Assembly: GCF_001667315.1 (NCBI RefSeq)
Contig: NZ_LZHT01000046.1
Coordinates: 25,855 to 89,854 of the forward strand
Length of the DNA stretch: 64,000 nucleotides
DNA from: Mycobacterium sp. 852002-10029_SCH5224772
Lineage (GTDB): Bacteria > Actinomycetota > Actinomycetes > Mycobacteriales > Mycobacteriaceae
Reading direction: 5' to 3'
Positions 16,249 through 25,083 of this stretch are shown in pieces (the first letter of the stretch is position 1; each line of letters starts with the position of its first letter). The position numbers and the translations under genes are program-made. The notes beneath the pieces were generated by a model. It searched no databases. It was not told the DNA's origin and was given only the letters and a program-made list of their open reading frames with translations.

Positions 16249-18471
16249 CTACTTTCGGGGCAATCCGAGGATCATCTGCGCGATGATGTTGAGCTGAATC
16301 TCCCTGGTTCCCCCGCCGATCAGCTCGGCCGGCAGATGCAGATAAGGTTCCACGACCGCATTGTCGGGGTCGTCGACCATCGCGACCTGCCCGCTTAGCT
16401 GCAGCGTGGCCTGGAAGGTACGCCGCAGCAGCACATTCATCGCGACCTTGGCGATGCTGGACGCCGGGCCGGAGGCCTGACCGTCGAGCAAGCGGATGGT
16501 TTCCCGCACCCCGAGCGCCCTGATCGCGTTGGTGTAGGCGTCGAGCCCGCCGAGCTCACGCACCGCGTCGTCGCGGTCAGGTCCGGGCTGAGCGGCCAGC
16601 CGGCGCAGTGCGACAGCGCGGTCGAACTTGACGTATCCGCTGATGGCCGAACGCTCTTCGGCCATCGTGGCGATCGCGAGACTCCAACCGTCGGTCGGGC
16701 CACCCAGCAGCATCTCGTCGGGAACAAAGACGTCGTTGAGGAATACCTCGTTGAAGTGTGCCTGGCCGGTCGCCGTCTTGATTGGCTGGATCTCCACCCC
16801 CGGGGAGCGCATATCGAGAATGAAATAGCCGATGCCGCGGTGCTTGCTGGCTTCGGGGTCGGTCCGCGCGAGCAGTGCACCCAGGTCGGCATATTGGGCC
16901 AGCGACGTCCAGATCTTGTGGCCGTTGATCCGCCAGCCGCCATCGACCTTGGTCGCGCGGGTGGCCAACGACGCGAGGTCGGAGCCGGCGCCCGGCTCAC
17001 TGAACAGCTGGCACCACAGGATATCGCCGCGTTGGGTCGCAGGGATAAGCCTCTCCTGCAAGTCCTTTGGTGCAGCGGCCAGCACCGACGGCAGGATCCA
17101 TTCGGCGATGTTCAGCGACGGACGAACCAGACCGGGTCGCTTGGCGAACTCCTCGTCGATGATCAGCTGTTTCAACGGATCCGCATCGACGCCCCAGGGC
17201 GCCGGCCAGTGCGGCGCCATGAGGCCGGCGTCGGCGATCAACGTGCGTTGCGGCCCGGTGGCGAGGTGCTCGTAGTCGCCGTGCGGTGCGGGTTTGTCGT
17301 TGCGCAACTGCAGGGCCGCATCGAGCGTCTCGGCCACCCAGGAACGGAATTCTGATTCCGCGTCGCCGAGATTCACCGACATGTCGCGCGTCTGGGCGCA
17401 CGTGAGCTCCCCCAACCGGCGCGCCCAGCGGTTCGCCGGACCGATCGATCCCGCCAGACTGATGGCCCGCCGCCAGTACAGGTGGACGTCGTGTTCCCAG
17501 GTGAAACCGATGGCGCCGAGCATCGTCAACGCATCGAGCACCAGATCCGGGGCCGGCGAGATTGCGATCACGGCCGCGCCGGCGGCGGCCATCCGGTGCT
17601 GATCGAGTGATTCTTCGACGGCGCGCACCGCATCCCAGGCCGCCGCGGTGGCCAACTCGCTGTTGACCAACAGCATTGCCGCACTGTGTTGCAACGCCTG
17701 GAAGGTACCGATCACCTTGCCGAACTGTTCGCGGCTGCGCAGGTGGGCGGTGACGGCCTGCACACACCACTGGACGATGCCGGCGGTCGTGCTGGCGACG
17801 AGTCCCAGCAGCACACAGCGTGCCCGCTCGGGGTCGATCCCGGTGAGCACCTCGGAGTCCGTTGCGATGTAGTTGTCGAGGCGCAAGATCCCGGCGTCGG
17901 CGACGAGGTCGGTGCCCGAGACGGGTTCGACTGTCACCGTGGGCTTTTGGGTGTCGACGGGCGCCCAGACGACGCCGTCCTGGGTCCGCGCGCCGACCAG
18001 GATGATCCGCGCCGCGCACACGCCCGGCGTGACCTCCGAGGCACCGCTGACGCTCCATCCCCCCTCGCCGGCCCGCGCGTGCAGGTCACCGTCGCCCGGA
18101 AGCACGACGGCGGCGGTGAGGCCGGCCGCGAGGTCACGCACCAGTGATTGCTCGCTCGGTGTCGGATCGGCGAGCAACGCGATCGCTCCCGCGGCCACCG
18201 TCGTCAACAACGGACCGGGCAACAGCGACTTGCCCGCCGACTCCAGCACGCATGCCGCGTCGACCAGCCGTCCGCCCTGACCACCCAGGTCCTCGGGTAG
18301 ATGCACGGCATGAAAGCCGTTGGCGACCAGCGCATCCCACCATCCGGGAAGACGGCCCGCCGCGAGCTCCTCGAAACCCTCGCGCGTCGTGGCGATGGGA
18401 GCATTGCGGGCGGCGAACTGCGAGAAGGCGTCGCTGAGCTCCTGTTGCTCCGGGCTCAGTCCCAGGGTCAT
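16249..18471 (-). CDS. Fused (double) acyl-CoA dehydrogenase
   Basis: A 740-residue protein with two acyl-CoA dehydrogenase units, comparable in size to the two-domain FadE6/FadE22/FadE34 group of M. tuberculosis. The N-terminal unit (about 5-370) includes LHLPEDLGGQGG-like (VHLPEDLGGQGG) and FGKVIGTFQALQH. The C-terminal unit (about 375-740) has WRINGHKIWTSLAQYADLGA and the terminal GGGTREIQLNIIAQMILGLP. It would insert an alpha-beta double bond into an acyl-CoA using FAD. The ATG at 18471 fits the domain start; longer frames upstream are shadows over the promoter. Confidence 0.88.
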   Translation of the reverse strand: MTLGLSPEQQELSDAFSQFAARNAPIATTREGFEELAAGRLPGWWDALVANGFHAVHLPEDLGGQGGRLVDAACVLESAGKSLLPGPLLTTVAAGAIALLADPTPSEQSLVRDLAAGLTAAVVLPGDGDLHARAGEGGWSVSGASEVTPGVCAARIILVGARTQDGVVWAPVDTQKPTVTVEPVSGTDLVADAGILRLDNYIATDSEVLTGIDPERARCVLLGLVASTTAGIVQWCVQAVTAHLRSREQFGKVIGTFQALQHSAAMLLVNSELATAAAWDAVRAVEESLDQHRMAAAGAAVIAISPAPDLVLDALTMLGAIGFTWEHDVHLYWRRAISLAGSIGPANRWARRLGELTCAQTRDMSVNLGDAESEFRSWVAETLDAALQLRNDKPAPHGDYEHLATGPQRTLIADAGLMAPHWPAPWGVDADPLKQLIIDEEFAKRPGLVRPSLNIAEWILPSVLAAAPKDLQERLIPATQRGDILWCQLFSEPGAGSDLASLATRATKVDGGWRINGHKIWTSLAQYADLGALLARTDPEASKHRGIGYFILDMRSPGVEIQPIKTATGQAHFNEVFLNDVFVPDEMLLGGPTDGWSLAIATMAEERSAISGYVKFDRAVALRRLAAQPGPDRDDAVRELGGLDAYTNAIRALGVRETIRLLDGQASGPASSIAKVAMNVLLRRTFQATLQLSGQVAMVDDPDNAVVEPYLHLPAELIGGGTREIQLNIIAQMILGLPRK

Positions 18472-18539
18472 GCGGGCGGCCGCAATGTGACTGACGTTGG
18501 CCGCACGGATTGCTACCCTTCCGACGCCTATGACGAGGT

Positions 18540-18567
18540 TGACAAGACGGACCGTCTCGTCTTGTGG
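18540..18567. promoter_or_regulatory. Operator-like site B, shared with 5415-5433
   Basis: AAGACGGACCGTCTCGTCT (18544-18562) is identical to the site before the acyl-CoA synthetase. Here the palindrome is longer: ACAAGACG (18542-18549) pairs with CGTCTTGT (18558-18565). It lies between the divergent fused dehydrogenase (start 18471) and TetR gene (start 18629). This suggests autoregulation and joint control of both ends of the cluster. Confidence 0.75.
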
Positions 18568-18628
18568 CAGACTACCGGGGGTAGTCAGGAGATGTAAAGC
18601 GGGCCACCGCAGTAGTGAGGACCACCAG

Positions 18629-19225
18629 ATGCCAAGCGATCTCACCGAGGTGGGCACGCCGGCGACCTCGCCCCGGCGTCGCAGCGAGAAGTCGCGCACG
18701 GCGATCGTCACCGCAACGCGTGAACTGCTGCTCGAGCGGGGGTTCGACGGGCTGACCATCGAGGCGGTGGCCGCCCGCGCCGGCGTCGGCAAGCAGACCA
18801 TCTACCGCTGGTGGCCCACCCGCCCCGCGCTGGTCGCCGACGTCATGTTGGAAGACGCCGACAAGCTTCTGTCGACGGTCAACCACAGCGGCAGCCTGGC
18901 GGGAGACCTGGTGGGCTGGGTGGGCAAGCTGTTCACCAGCCTGACGACGCCGCGGGGCTCGGCGATGCTGCGAACGCTGACCGTCGCGTGCATGGAACAC
19001 GAGGAGACCGCCGTCAAACTGCGCGCCGGATTCAGTGCCCCGCTGCACGAACGCGTGCGGGCCCGGCTGCTGGCCGACGGCATCGATGCGGCCACCGCCG
19101 AATCGGCTGCGGACGCCATCGTGGGCGGCGTGGTGTATCCGATCCTGTCCGGCGCGCAGCCCTACTCCCGGCGCCGGGCGGAGCGGACCACCCGGCTCAT
19201 CGTGGAAGCCCTCACCGGCGGCTGA
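18629..19225 (+). CDS. TetR-family regulator, probable master repressor of the 5.4-18.5 kb lipid cluster
   Basis: A 198-residue TetR protein with a canonical HTH ([20 protein letters not shown], about 45-64) and a TetR_C-type ligand domain. The ATG at 18629 fits; an upstream in-frame extension is a shadow. It sits beside operator-like site B, whose exact 19-bp copy also precedes the acyl-CoA synthetase, so this is the best candidate for the binding protein. The inducer would be an acyl-CoA of the pathway (inference). The 3' end overlaps the convergent TetR gene by 14 bp. Confidence 0.87.
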   Translation: MPSDLTEVGTPATSPRRRSEKSRTAIVTATRELLLERGFDGLTIEAVAARAGVGKQTIYRWWPTRPALVADVMLEDADKLLSTVNHSGSLAGDLVGWVGKLFTSLTTPRGSAMLRTLTVACMEHEETAVKLRAGFSAPLHERVRARLLADGIDAATAESAADAIVGGVVYPILSGAQPYSRRRAERTTRLIVEALTGG

Positions 19226-19850
19226 CGGCCGCCGACTGGTCGACGGCAACCGCGGCCAGACCCTGGCTCACCCGGTCGGGCAGTGAGCCGCCGTGGCTCA
19301 GCCAGTCGTCGAGCGCGATGCGCACGGTCGCCATCGCCAACGCGCCGATCAGGCGGGGCCGGGGATCCTGCGCGGCCAGCCGCGGTATCCGCGGCGCGAC
19401 GAGCTCGGCGATCGCCACCTCATAGCGCACATAGATGTGCAGCGTCCACGCATCCAGCGTCTCGGATGATCTTGTCAGCGTGGCCAATTCGTGGACCTGG
19501 TTTTCGATCTCCGCAAAGCCACGGGCGAGCTCCCCGAACGCGCCGATGACCGCCTCGATCGCGCCGAGCTTCGGCGGTTGCGCCGCCAGCGCCGCGGTGA
19601 TCCGGTTCAGCCAGTGGGCGTTCATGCCCTCGGCCACGGCGTCTTCCTTGGAGTTGAAGTAGCGGAAGAACGTCGCGCGGCCGATATCGGCGGCGTCGGC
19701 GATGCGGTCCACGGTTGCGCCCGCCAGGCCGCGAGCCGCGACCAGCTCGGCGGCGGCGCTGGCGATGCGCTGACGCATCGCCGCTCGCTTCCGCTCGGCC
19801 AGCGACGCCACAGGCATCGAAGCGGGCGCGAACCCAGACGTGCCAGGCAT
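19212..19850 (-). CDS. TetR-family repressor of the DUF1214/sulfotransferase pair
   Basis: A 212-residue TetR regulator. The HTH ([20 protein letters not shown], about 44-63) ends in the recognition-helix pattern FFRYF. The start may be the ATG at 19850 or the internal ATG at 19817 ([11 protein letters not shown]). It is divergent from the DUF1214 gene with only 62 nt between them, and two perfect palindromes fill the space. It almost certainly represses itself and that gene. Confidence 0.87.
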   Translation of the reverse strand: MPGTSGFAPASMPVASLAERKRAAMRQRIASAAAELVAARGLAGATVDRIADAADIGRATFFRYFNSKEDAVAEGMNAHWLNRITAALAAQPPKLGAIEAVIGAFGELARGFAEIENQVHELATLTRSSETLDAWTLHIYVRYEVAIAELVAPRIPRLAAQDPRPRLIGALAMATVRIALDDWLSHGGSLPDRVSQGLAAVAVDQSAAVSRR

Positions 19851-19886
19851 GCCCCCACCCCGTTCTCGCGAATCGGCACCAAAGTC

Positions 19887-19921
19887 CTAAGACATAGTCT
19901 TAGCATGAGACGATGTCTCAT
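19887..19921. promoter_or_regulatory. Tandem TetR operators overlapping the DUF1214 start codon
   Basis: CTAAGACATAGTCTTAG (19887-19903) and ATGAGACGATGTCTCAT (19905-19921) are each perfect 7-3-7 palindromes sharing the half-site TRAGAC. Their centres are 18 bp apart, and the ATG of the DUF1214 gene (19913-19915) lies in the second one. A bound repressor would block transcription and possibly the start of the transcript itself. Confidence 0.85.
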
Positions 19922-21019
19922 ACTGCCGATCCGCCCGATCAGCCCGCCCCGAAGGCGCGCGCCGCGCTGCAGTTCTTCCAGCAGATGCTCACGGACGTCA
20001 GCAAGATCGTGACCGAGGACGCCGAGTCCGAGCGAGAACTGGCCGAAGGTTTGCGCATGGTGGCCCGAGTGTCCTCGCTGTGCGCGCAGATGTCGGTCGA
20101 GGCCGACCCGGAGCGACCGTCGTTCTTCGATATGTGCTCGGACAACCGGATGGTCGGCGGCCCCAATCCCGACGGCAATTACTACCTGGCGATGATCCGT
20201 GGGGACCGCCGCTACCGGATCACCGGTTCCCGCGGCACCAGCGCATACCTCGGCTTTCAGATCCTGGCCGGCACCGGACTGACCCCGCGTCGGATGGCGG
20301 GCTACGTCAGCGACACCGACTTGACGCTCGAGCCAGGCAAGGACTCGGGCGAATTCGCGCTCGTGCTTTCCGCCGACGAACCGCCCGATGTGGCCGGCGC
20401 GCAGTGGGTGCAAATCCCCGCCGACGCGTCGTCGGTGGTGGTCCGGGAGTACATCGGTGACCGGGCCGGCGAGGAATTGGCGACGCTGGGCATCGAGGCG
20501 CTCGACCCGGGGCCGCTGAGGACGCTGACCGACGACGAGCTCGCCGACCAGTTCACCGCCATGGCGTGGTCCCTGATGAAGCTCACGACCCTGCACCGCA
20601 CTATCAAGCCGGAACTCCTGGAAAGCCCGAACACCTTGATGACGGCCCTGGCCGCGGATCTGGGCGCGGCCGACACGACGCCCGACAACCTCTACATGAT
20701 GGGGACCTTTCGCCTCGAGCCCGGCCAGGCCCTCGTCCTCGACATCGTGCCGCCCGACACGCGGTACTGGAACGTCACGCTGGAAAGCATCTGGCACGAA
20801 TGCCTGGAGCCCCGCCGTCGCCACAGCTCGCTGACGAATCGCGGCGTTCGACCCGATGCCGACGGGCGCGTGCGGATCGCAATCTCCGCGCAAGACTTCG
20901 GGTTTGGCCATTGGCTCGACACCGGGGGCCGGCATCGCGGCTTCGTCATCGTGCGCTGGCTGGACAATCCGAGCCCACCCGAAGTCACGGTAACGGTGCG
21001 CCAAGGACAGGAGCGGTAA
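19913..21019 (+). CDS. DUF1214-domain protein
   Basis: A 368-residue cytosolic protein. The C-terminal half carries the DUF1214 signature (TRYWNVTLESIWHECLEPRR at about 284-303, then the FGHWLDTGG region); the N-terminal part (DNRMVGGPNPDGNYYLAMIRG) is found in actinobacterial relatives often encoded with sulfotransferases. No catalytic motif is known for the family. The stop overlaps the sulfotransferase start as TAATG, so the two proteins are made together and probably act on the same metabolite. Confidence 0.82.
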   Translation: MSHTADPPDQPAPKARAALQFFQQMLTDVSKIVTEDAESERELAEGLRMVARVSSLCAQMSVEADPERPSFFDMCSDNRMVGGPNPDGNYYLAMIRGDRRYRITGSRGTSAYLGFQILAGTGLTPRRMAGYVSDTDLTLEPGKDSGEFALVLSADEPPDVAGAQWVQIPADASSVVVREYIGDRAGEELATLGIEALDPGPLRTLTDDELADQFTAMAWSLMKLTTLHRTIKPELLESPNTLMTALAADLGAADTTPDNLYMMGTFRLEPGQALVLDIVPPDTRYWNVTLESIWHECLEPRRRHSSLTNRGVRPDADGRVRIAISAQDFGFGHWLDTGGRHRGFVIVRWLDNPSPPEVTVTVRQGQER

Positions 21020-22191
21020 TGCCACTGCGGGACCGCTTCGCCCCGGAACGACTGATAGCGGCCGCCTGCGAGGAAGTCGGGAGCGACGACTTCGGCGCCG
21101 AGGGCTGGCGTCCCGGCCTGCACCGTCTGACCGACGGGCTGATCAACGATGCGCGGCTATCCGGCATCGGCGTCGAGATCGCTCACCTCGACATCATGCG
21201 TGCGTTGAAGAACCGGCTCGGCGTAACCGCTTGGCGCAAGCAGCATCCCGAGGTTGCCGGCCAGGCGGTCACGGCGCCGATCTTCATCGTCGGCCAGCCG
21301 CGTACGGGGACCACGATCCTCTACGACCTGCTCGCCCAGGATCCCCAGCTGCGCGCCCCGCTGACCTGGGAGGTCGACGAGCCCTGCCCGGTCCCGCAGC
21401 CCGATACCTATCACGACGATCCGCGCATCGCCCAGATACAGGCCAGCATCGACATGTCGGAACAGATCATGCCCGGGTTCTTGGCTTTTCATCCGATGGG
21501 CGCCCTGGTCGGGCAGGAGTGCGTGCGCATCACCGCGGCCGAGTTCGTCAGCATGATCTTTTCGGTGCAGTATCGGCTGCCGGGCTACTACCGCTGGCTG
21601 CTGTACGAGGCGGACCACGCGGGCGCATATCGTTTTCACCGAATATTCTTGCAACACTTACAGTCCGGCGTGCCCGGCCAGTGGTTGCTGAAGTCTCCGG
21701 CGCACCTGTGGCAGCTGGACGGTTTGCTGGCCGAATACCCGGACGCGTTGATCGTGCAAACGCACCGCGATCCGGTCAACGTCATCTCGTCGATCGCCGC
21801 GCTCACCCATCACCTGCGCCGGATGTGCAGCGACCAATCCTGCATCACCGAGTGTGCGGCCCAGTCCTACGAGGAGATCGTCGTCGGGCTGGAGCGCGAA
21901 ATGGCGTTGCGGGACAGTGGCGCGGTGCCCGCGGGGCGCGTCATCGACGTGCAGTTCGCCGACTTCATGACCGATCCGTGGACCACGATCAAAGACATCT
22001 ACCAGCGGCTGGACCGTGAGTTGCGGCCCGACACCGAGCAGAAGATGCGCGAGTTCCTCGCGTCCCATCCCTCCGACGGCGGGCACAGCCGGTATACCTG
22101 GTCGGACACCGGGCTCGACGCCGGTGAGGTCCGGGAGCGGGTAGGCACCTATCAGGACCGCTACGGGGTACCGACCGAACCGCTGCGATGA
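21019..22191 (+). CDS. Sulfotransferase-family protein
   Basis: A 390-residue PAPS-dependent-type sulfotransferase. The 5'-phosphosulfate loop is IVGQPRTGTTILYDLL (about 94-109) and the 3'-phosphate loop is THRDPVNVISSIAAL (about 253-267). Large mycobacterial families of this kind sulfate lipids or xenobiotics, but some lack known activity. The ATG overlaps the DUF1214 stop (TAATG at 21017-21021). Control by the TetR at 19212 through the tandem operators is likely. Confidence 0.86.
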   Translation: MPLRDRFAPERLIAAACEEVGSDDFGAEGWRPGLHRLTDGLINDARLSGIGVEIAHLDIMRALKNRLGVTAWRKQHPEVAGQAVTAPIFIVGQPRTGTTILYDLLAQDPQLRAPLTWEVDEPCPVPQPDTYHDDPRIAQIQASIDMSEQIMPGFLAFHPMGALVGQECVRITAAEFVSMIFSVQYRLPGYYRWLLYEADHAGAYRFHRIFLQHLQSGVPGQWLLKSPAHLWQLDGLLAEYPDALIVQTHRDPVNVISSIAALTHHLRRMCSDQSCITECAAQSYEEIVVGLEREMALRDSGAVPAGRVIDVQFADFMTDPWTTIKDIYQRLDRELRPDTEQKMREFLASHPSDGGHSRYTWSDTGLDAGEVRERVGTYQDRYGVPTEPLR

Positions 22192-22272
22192 GCTGACCGA
22201 CCGCTTCGAACGTCCCTGTGACGCTTGACGTCTGCGAACGGTAGGCTCTCCGGCAAGGCGACGGGAGCGGCC

Positions 22273-23352
22273 GTGGACGACGATTGCCTGAAGCTCACCA
22301 CCTATCTGGCCGAGCGGAGGCGGACCGGGGATGGCTTTGTCTCCGATGTGCTGCTCGGCCTGTACGCCCAGCATCGTGTCGCCTGTGGCGTGCTGCTTCG
22401 CGGTATCGGCGGTTTCGGCACCGGACACCATCTGCGCACCGATGCGTCCCTGACGTTGTCCGAGGATCCGCCCGTCGCGATCATCGCGGTCGACACCAGA
22501 ACGACGATCGAGGCGCTGCTCGATCCGGTGCTGAAGATCAAACAACGCGGCCTGGTCACCTTGGAGCGCGCGCGACTCCTGCACGACGACATCGGATCCC
22601 CGCAGTTACCCGAGGATCTGCGCGACGCCGTCAAATTGACGATCTACGTTGGCCGCAAGCAACGCGTCAACGGAACGCCGGCCTACATCGCGCTGTGCGA
22701 TTTGATGCACCGGCGCGGCCTCGCCGGTGCCACGGTGCTGCTGGGCGTGGACGGCGTCGCGCACGGAGAACGCCAGCGCGCCAACTTCTTTGGCCGCAAC
22801 GCCGATGTTCCGATGATGATCGTGGTCGTCGGTTCCGGCGAGCGCATCGGTCGGGTGTTGCCGGAAATCGCTGGGCTGCTGCGCAAACCCCTGTTCACCC
22901 TCGAACGGGTCCGCGTGTGCAAGCGCGACGGCGAACTGCTGGAGCGACCGCACGCCCTGCCCGGGGTCGACGAGCGCGGCCTGCCGCTGTTTCAGCAGTT
23001 GACGATCTACACCTCCGAGTCGGCGCATCACGGCGGCATGCCGATTCACCGCGCGATCGTCCAGCGGCTGCGCCAGGGCAAGGCCGTCGACGGCGCGACC
23101 GTGCTGCGCGGAGTCTGGGGTTTTCACGGGGACCACCAACCCCACGGTGACAAGCTGCTCTCACTGAGCCGCCGGGTGCCCGTCGTCACCATCGTCATCG
23201 ACACCCCGGCCAACATCGCCGAATCCTTCGATGTCATCGACGAATTGACCAGCTGCGACGGCTTGGTGACCAGCGAAATGGTGCCCGCGTTGGTCTCGGA
23301 CGACGGCGACGGCGGACAGGGGCCGCCCCGTATGGCCCGACACCGCTACTAA
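22273..23352 (+). CDS. Protein with three DUF190 domains
   Basis: A 359-residue protein consisting of three successive DUF190 (PII-like fold) units: LKLTTYLAERRRTGDGFV... (about 4-105), VKLTIYVGRKQRVNGTPAY... (about 118-215) and QQLTIYTSESAHHGGMPI... (about 237-335). Each unit has the pattern LTxY, a helix, GATVLRGxxGxG-like, and a closing VPVxxxxVDT-type strand. DUF190 proteins are normally single units of about 100-120 residues, often near fluoride-channel (CrcB) genes; none is nearby here. The GTG at 22273 has GGGAG upstream. A fused pseudo-trimer resembling a PII sensor is a reasonable inference. Confidence 0.82.
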   Translation: MDDDCLKLTTYLAERRRTGDGFVSDVLLGLYAQHRVACGVLLRGIGGFGTGHHLRTDASLTLSEDPPVAIIAVDTRTTIEALLDPVLKIKQRGLVTLERARLLHDDIGSPQLPEDLRDAVKLTIYVGRKQRVNGTPAYIALCDLMHRRGLAGATVLLGVDGVAHGERQRANFFGRNADVPMMIVVVGSGERIGRVLPEIAGLLRKPLFTLERVRVCKRDGELLERPHALPGVDERGLPLFQQLTIYTSESAHHGGMPIHRAIVQRLRQGKAVDGATVLRGVWGFHGDHQPHGDKLLSLSRRVPVVTIVIDTPANIAESFDVIDELTSCDGLVTSEMVPALVSDDGDGGQGPPRMARHRY

Positions 23353-23353
23353 C

Positions 23354-24247
23354 TCAGCCGGCGACCGAAGCGTCGTAGATCGACTGGATCGCCTTGTCCA
23401 GCGTGGTGTTGAACTGCTCGTCGGACTGGTCGACCGAGAGCCCCTCGGTGAGCGCGCGGCTGAAGCTGGCGATCAGGCCGCTGTTCTTGGCCAGCAGTTC
23501 GTTGGCCTCCTCGCGCGAGTAGCCACCGGAGAGCGCGACCACTCGCATCACCTTCGGGTGCTCGATCAGCGGACGGTAGTAGTTGGCCTCGGTGGGCAGG
23601 CTGAGCTTGAGCATCACGCGCTGCCCCTCGGGCACGGTGTCGAGTTGCTTGGTGATCTCGTCGCGCAGGATGGCCTCGGCCTCGGCCTTGTCCGAGATCG
23701 AGATGGTGACCTCCGGCTCGATGATCGGCACCAGCCCGTGCGAGAGCACCTGGCGGGCGACCTCGAATTGTTGGGCGACCACCGCGGCGATGCCCTCGGC
23801 GTTGGCGCCGCCGATCACCGACCGCTCCTTGGTGCCGAACACACCCTTGCCCACGGCGCGCTCCAGCAGGTCGTCGAGCCCCGGCATCGGCTTCATCAGC
23901 TGGACGTCGTTGGACGCGTCCGCCAGGCCCTTGTCGATCTTGAGGATCGGCACCACGCCCTTGGTCTCCCACAGGTAGGTGGTTGACGGCTTGCCCTCGA
24001 TCTCACGGTCCATGGTCTGTTCGAACAGGATCGCCGCCAGCACCCGGTCACCGGTGAACGACGGGGCGGTGATGATCCGCGAACGCATCTCGTGGATGAG
24101 GTCGAACATCTCCTTGTCGGAGGAATACGCGCTGTCCTCGATGCCGTACAGGCGCAGCGCCTTGGGCGTCGAGCCGCCGCTTTGGTCGAGCGCCGCGATG
24201 AACCCCTTGCCCGACGTCATCCGGTCCGCTTGCTGCTGGTTCGACAT
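23354..24247 (-). CDS. Class I fructose-bisphosphate aldolase
   Basis: Glycolytic/gluconeogenic aldolase of 297 residues, of the short bacterial class I type (FdaB/staphylococcal-like). Recognisable parts are [30 protein letters not shown] and [14 protein letters not shown], which should include the Schiff-base Lys, followed by [14 protein letters not shown]. The ATG at 24247 is preferred over GTG 24259 because GGGAG lies at a usable distance only for the ATG. Mycobacteria normally rely on class II Fba, so this is a second, metal-independent enzyme. Confidence 0.9.
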   Translation of the reverse strand: MSNQQQADRMTSGKGFIAALDQSGGSTPKALRLYGIEDSAYSSDKEMFDLIHEMRSRIITAPSFTGDRVLAAILFEQTMDREIEGKPSTTYLWETKGVVPILKIDKGLADASNDVQLMKPMPGLDDLLERAVGKGVFGTKERSVIGGANAEGIAAVVAQQFEVARQVLSHGLVPIIEPEVTISISDKAEAEAILRDEITKQLDTVPEGQRVMLKLSLPTEANYYRPLIEHPKVMRVVALSGGYSREEANELLAKNSGLIASFSRALTEGLSVDQSDEQFNTTLDKAIQSIYDASVAG

Positions 24248-24687
24248 TGAACTCTTCACTCCCTCGTAATGGGCACGCCCGGCCGCAGAGACCGCGCGCG
24301 CTCAAGCCTGAATCGTGCCGATCATATTCGGCCAGCGCCGGCCGGGGCAGGCAGGCCGTCAGTCCGGGGCTCCACCCCACGCTTGGCCTGGCTGCGGCGA
24401 TACGGCCGCCGCCGATTCGATCCGCCGAAAAACGAACACCTGGGCGCGGCTCCGCCGGGCCGCCGGATTGCCCGGCACCGCGTCACCCGTCGCCGCGATT
24501 GCCGCATGTCTTACCATTGACCAAACACTTGTAGCTGTATCTGCACTTAGCAGCGCAGATCGACGGGGCGCATCTCGTCCGTAGGCATGCGTGTTCCCGA
24601 GGGGTTGAATCAGCAGCCCCCGGATATGGCAGTGGCTGTATGAGAGCTAACGGTGTCCCGCACGGGACCGAATGTGAGTGATAGACC
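24248..24687. promoter_or_regulatory. Gene-free region between aldolase and STAS genes
   Basis: This stretch of 440 bp separates two divergent genes and should hold both promoters. It contains the perfect palindrome GTCCCG-CA-CGGGAC (24655-24668), 20 nt before the STAS gene start. Short open frames here have no ribosome-binding site or coding character. I see no RNA gene. Confidence 0.5.
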
Positions 24688-25065
24688 ATGGGCGAACAAT
24701 CCGGCGACGTCGTCGATCCAACCGCTTTTGAAGTCGGCAGACACCAGGTAGATGGGGCGGTCGTGCTGACCGTCTCGGGTGAAGTGGACATGCTCAGCTC
24801 GCCGCAGCTGGCCGACGCCATCCAGACCGCGCTGGCCACCCAGCCCGCGGCGCTGATCGTCGATCTGTCAAAGGTCGGTTTCTTGGCCTCGGCCGGGATG
24901 ACCGTGCTGGTGACCGCGCACGGCGAGGTCGAACCGCCGACGAAGTTCGCCGTCGTCGCCAACGGCTCGGCCACCAGCAGGCCGATCAAGTTGATGGGGA
25001 TTGACAGCGTGCTCGCGCTTTACAACAGCCTGGACGGCGCGCTGAGCGACATCGCCGGTGAATGA
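24688..25065 (+). CDS. STAS-domain anti-sigma factor antagonist
   Basis: A 125-residue single STAS domain of the SpoIIAA/RsbV type. The phosphorylation motif is DLSKVGFLASAGM with the likely phospho-acceptor Ser68. In this family the dephosphorylated form binds the anti-sigma kinase and frees the sigma factor. A HATPase anti-sigma gene follows 18 nt downstream, so the two form a partner-switching module. The sigma factor, probably SigF-like, is not in the window. Confidence 0.9.
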   Translation: MGEQSGDVVDPTAFEVGRHQVDGAVVLTVSGEVDMLSSPQLADAIQTALATQPAALIVDLSKVGFLASAGMTVLVTAHGEVEPPTKFAVVANGSATSRPIKLMGIDSVLALYNSLDGALSDIAGE

Positions 25066-25083
25066 GCCGATCAGCCTCATAAC

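Noticed and set aside
24601..24640. SigF promoter for the STAS/anti-sigma pair
   Set aside because: GGTTGA and GGATAT are present, but the spacing and both elements deviate from the GGTTT/GGGTA pattern.
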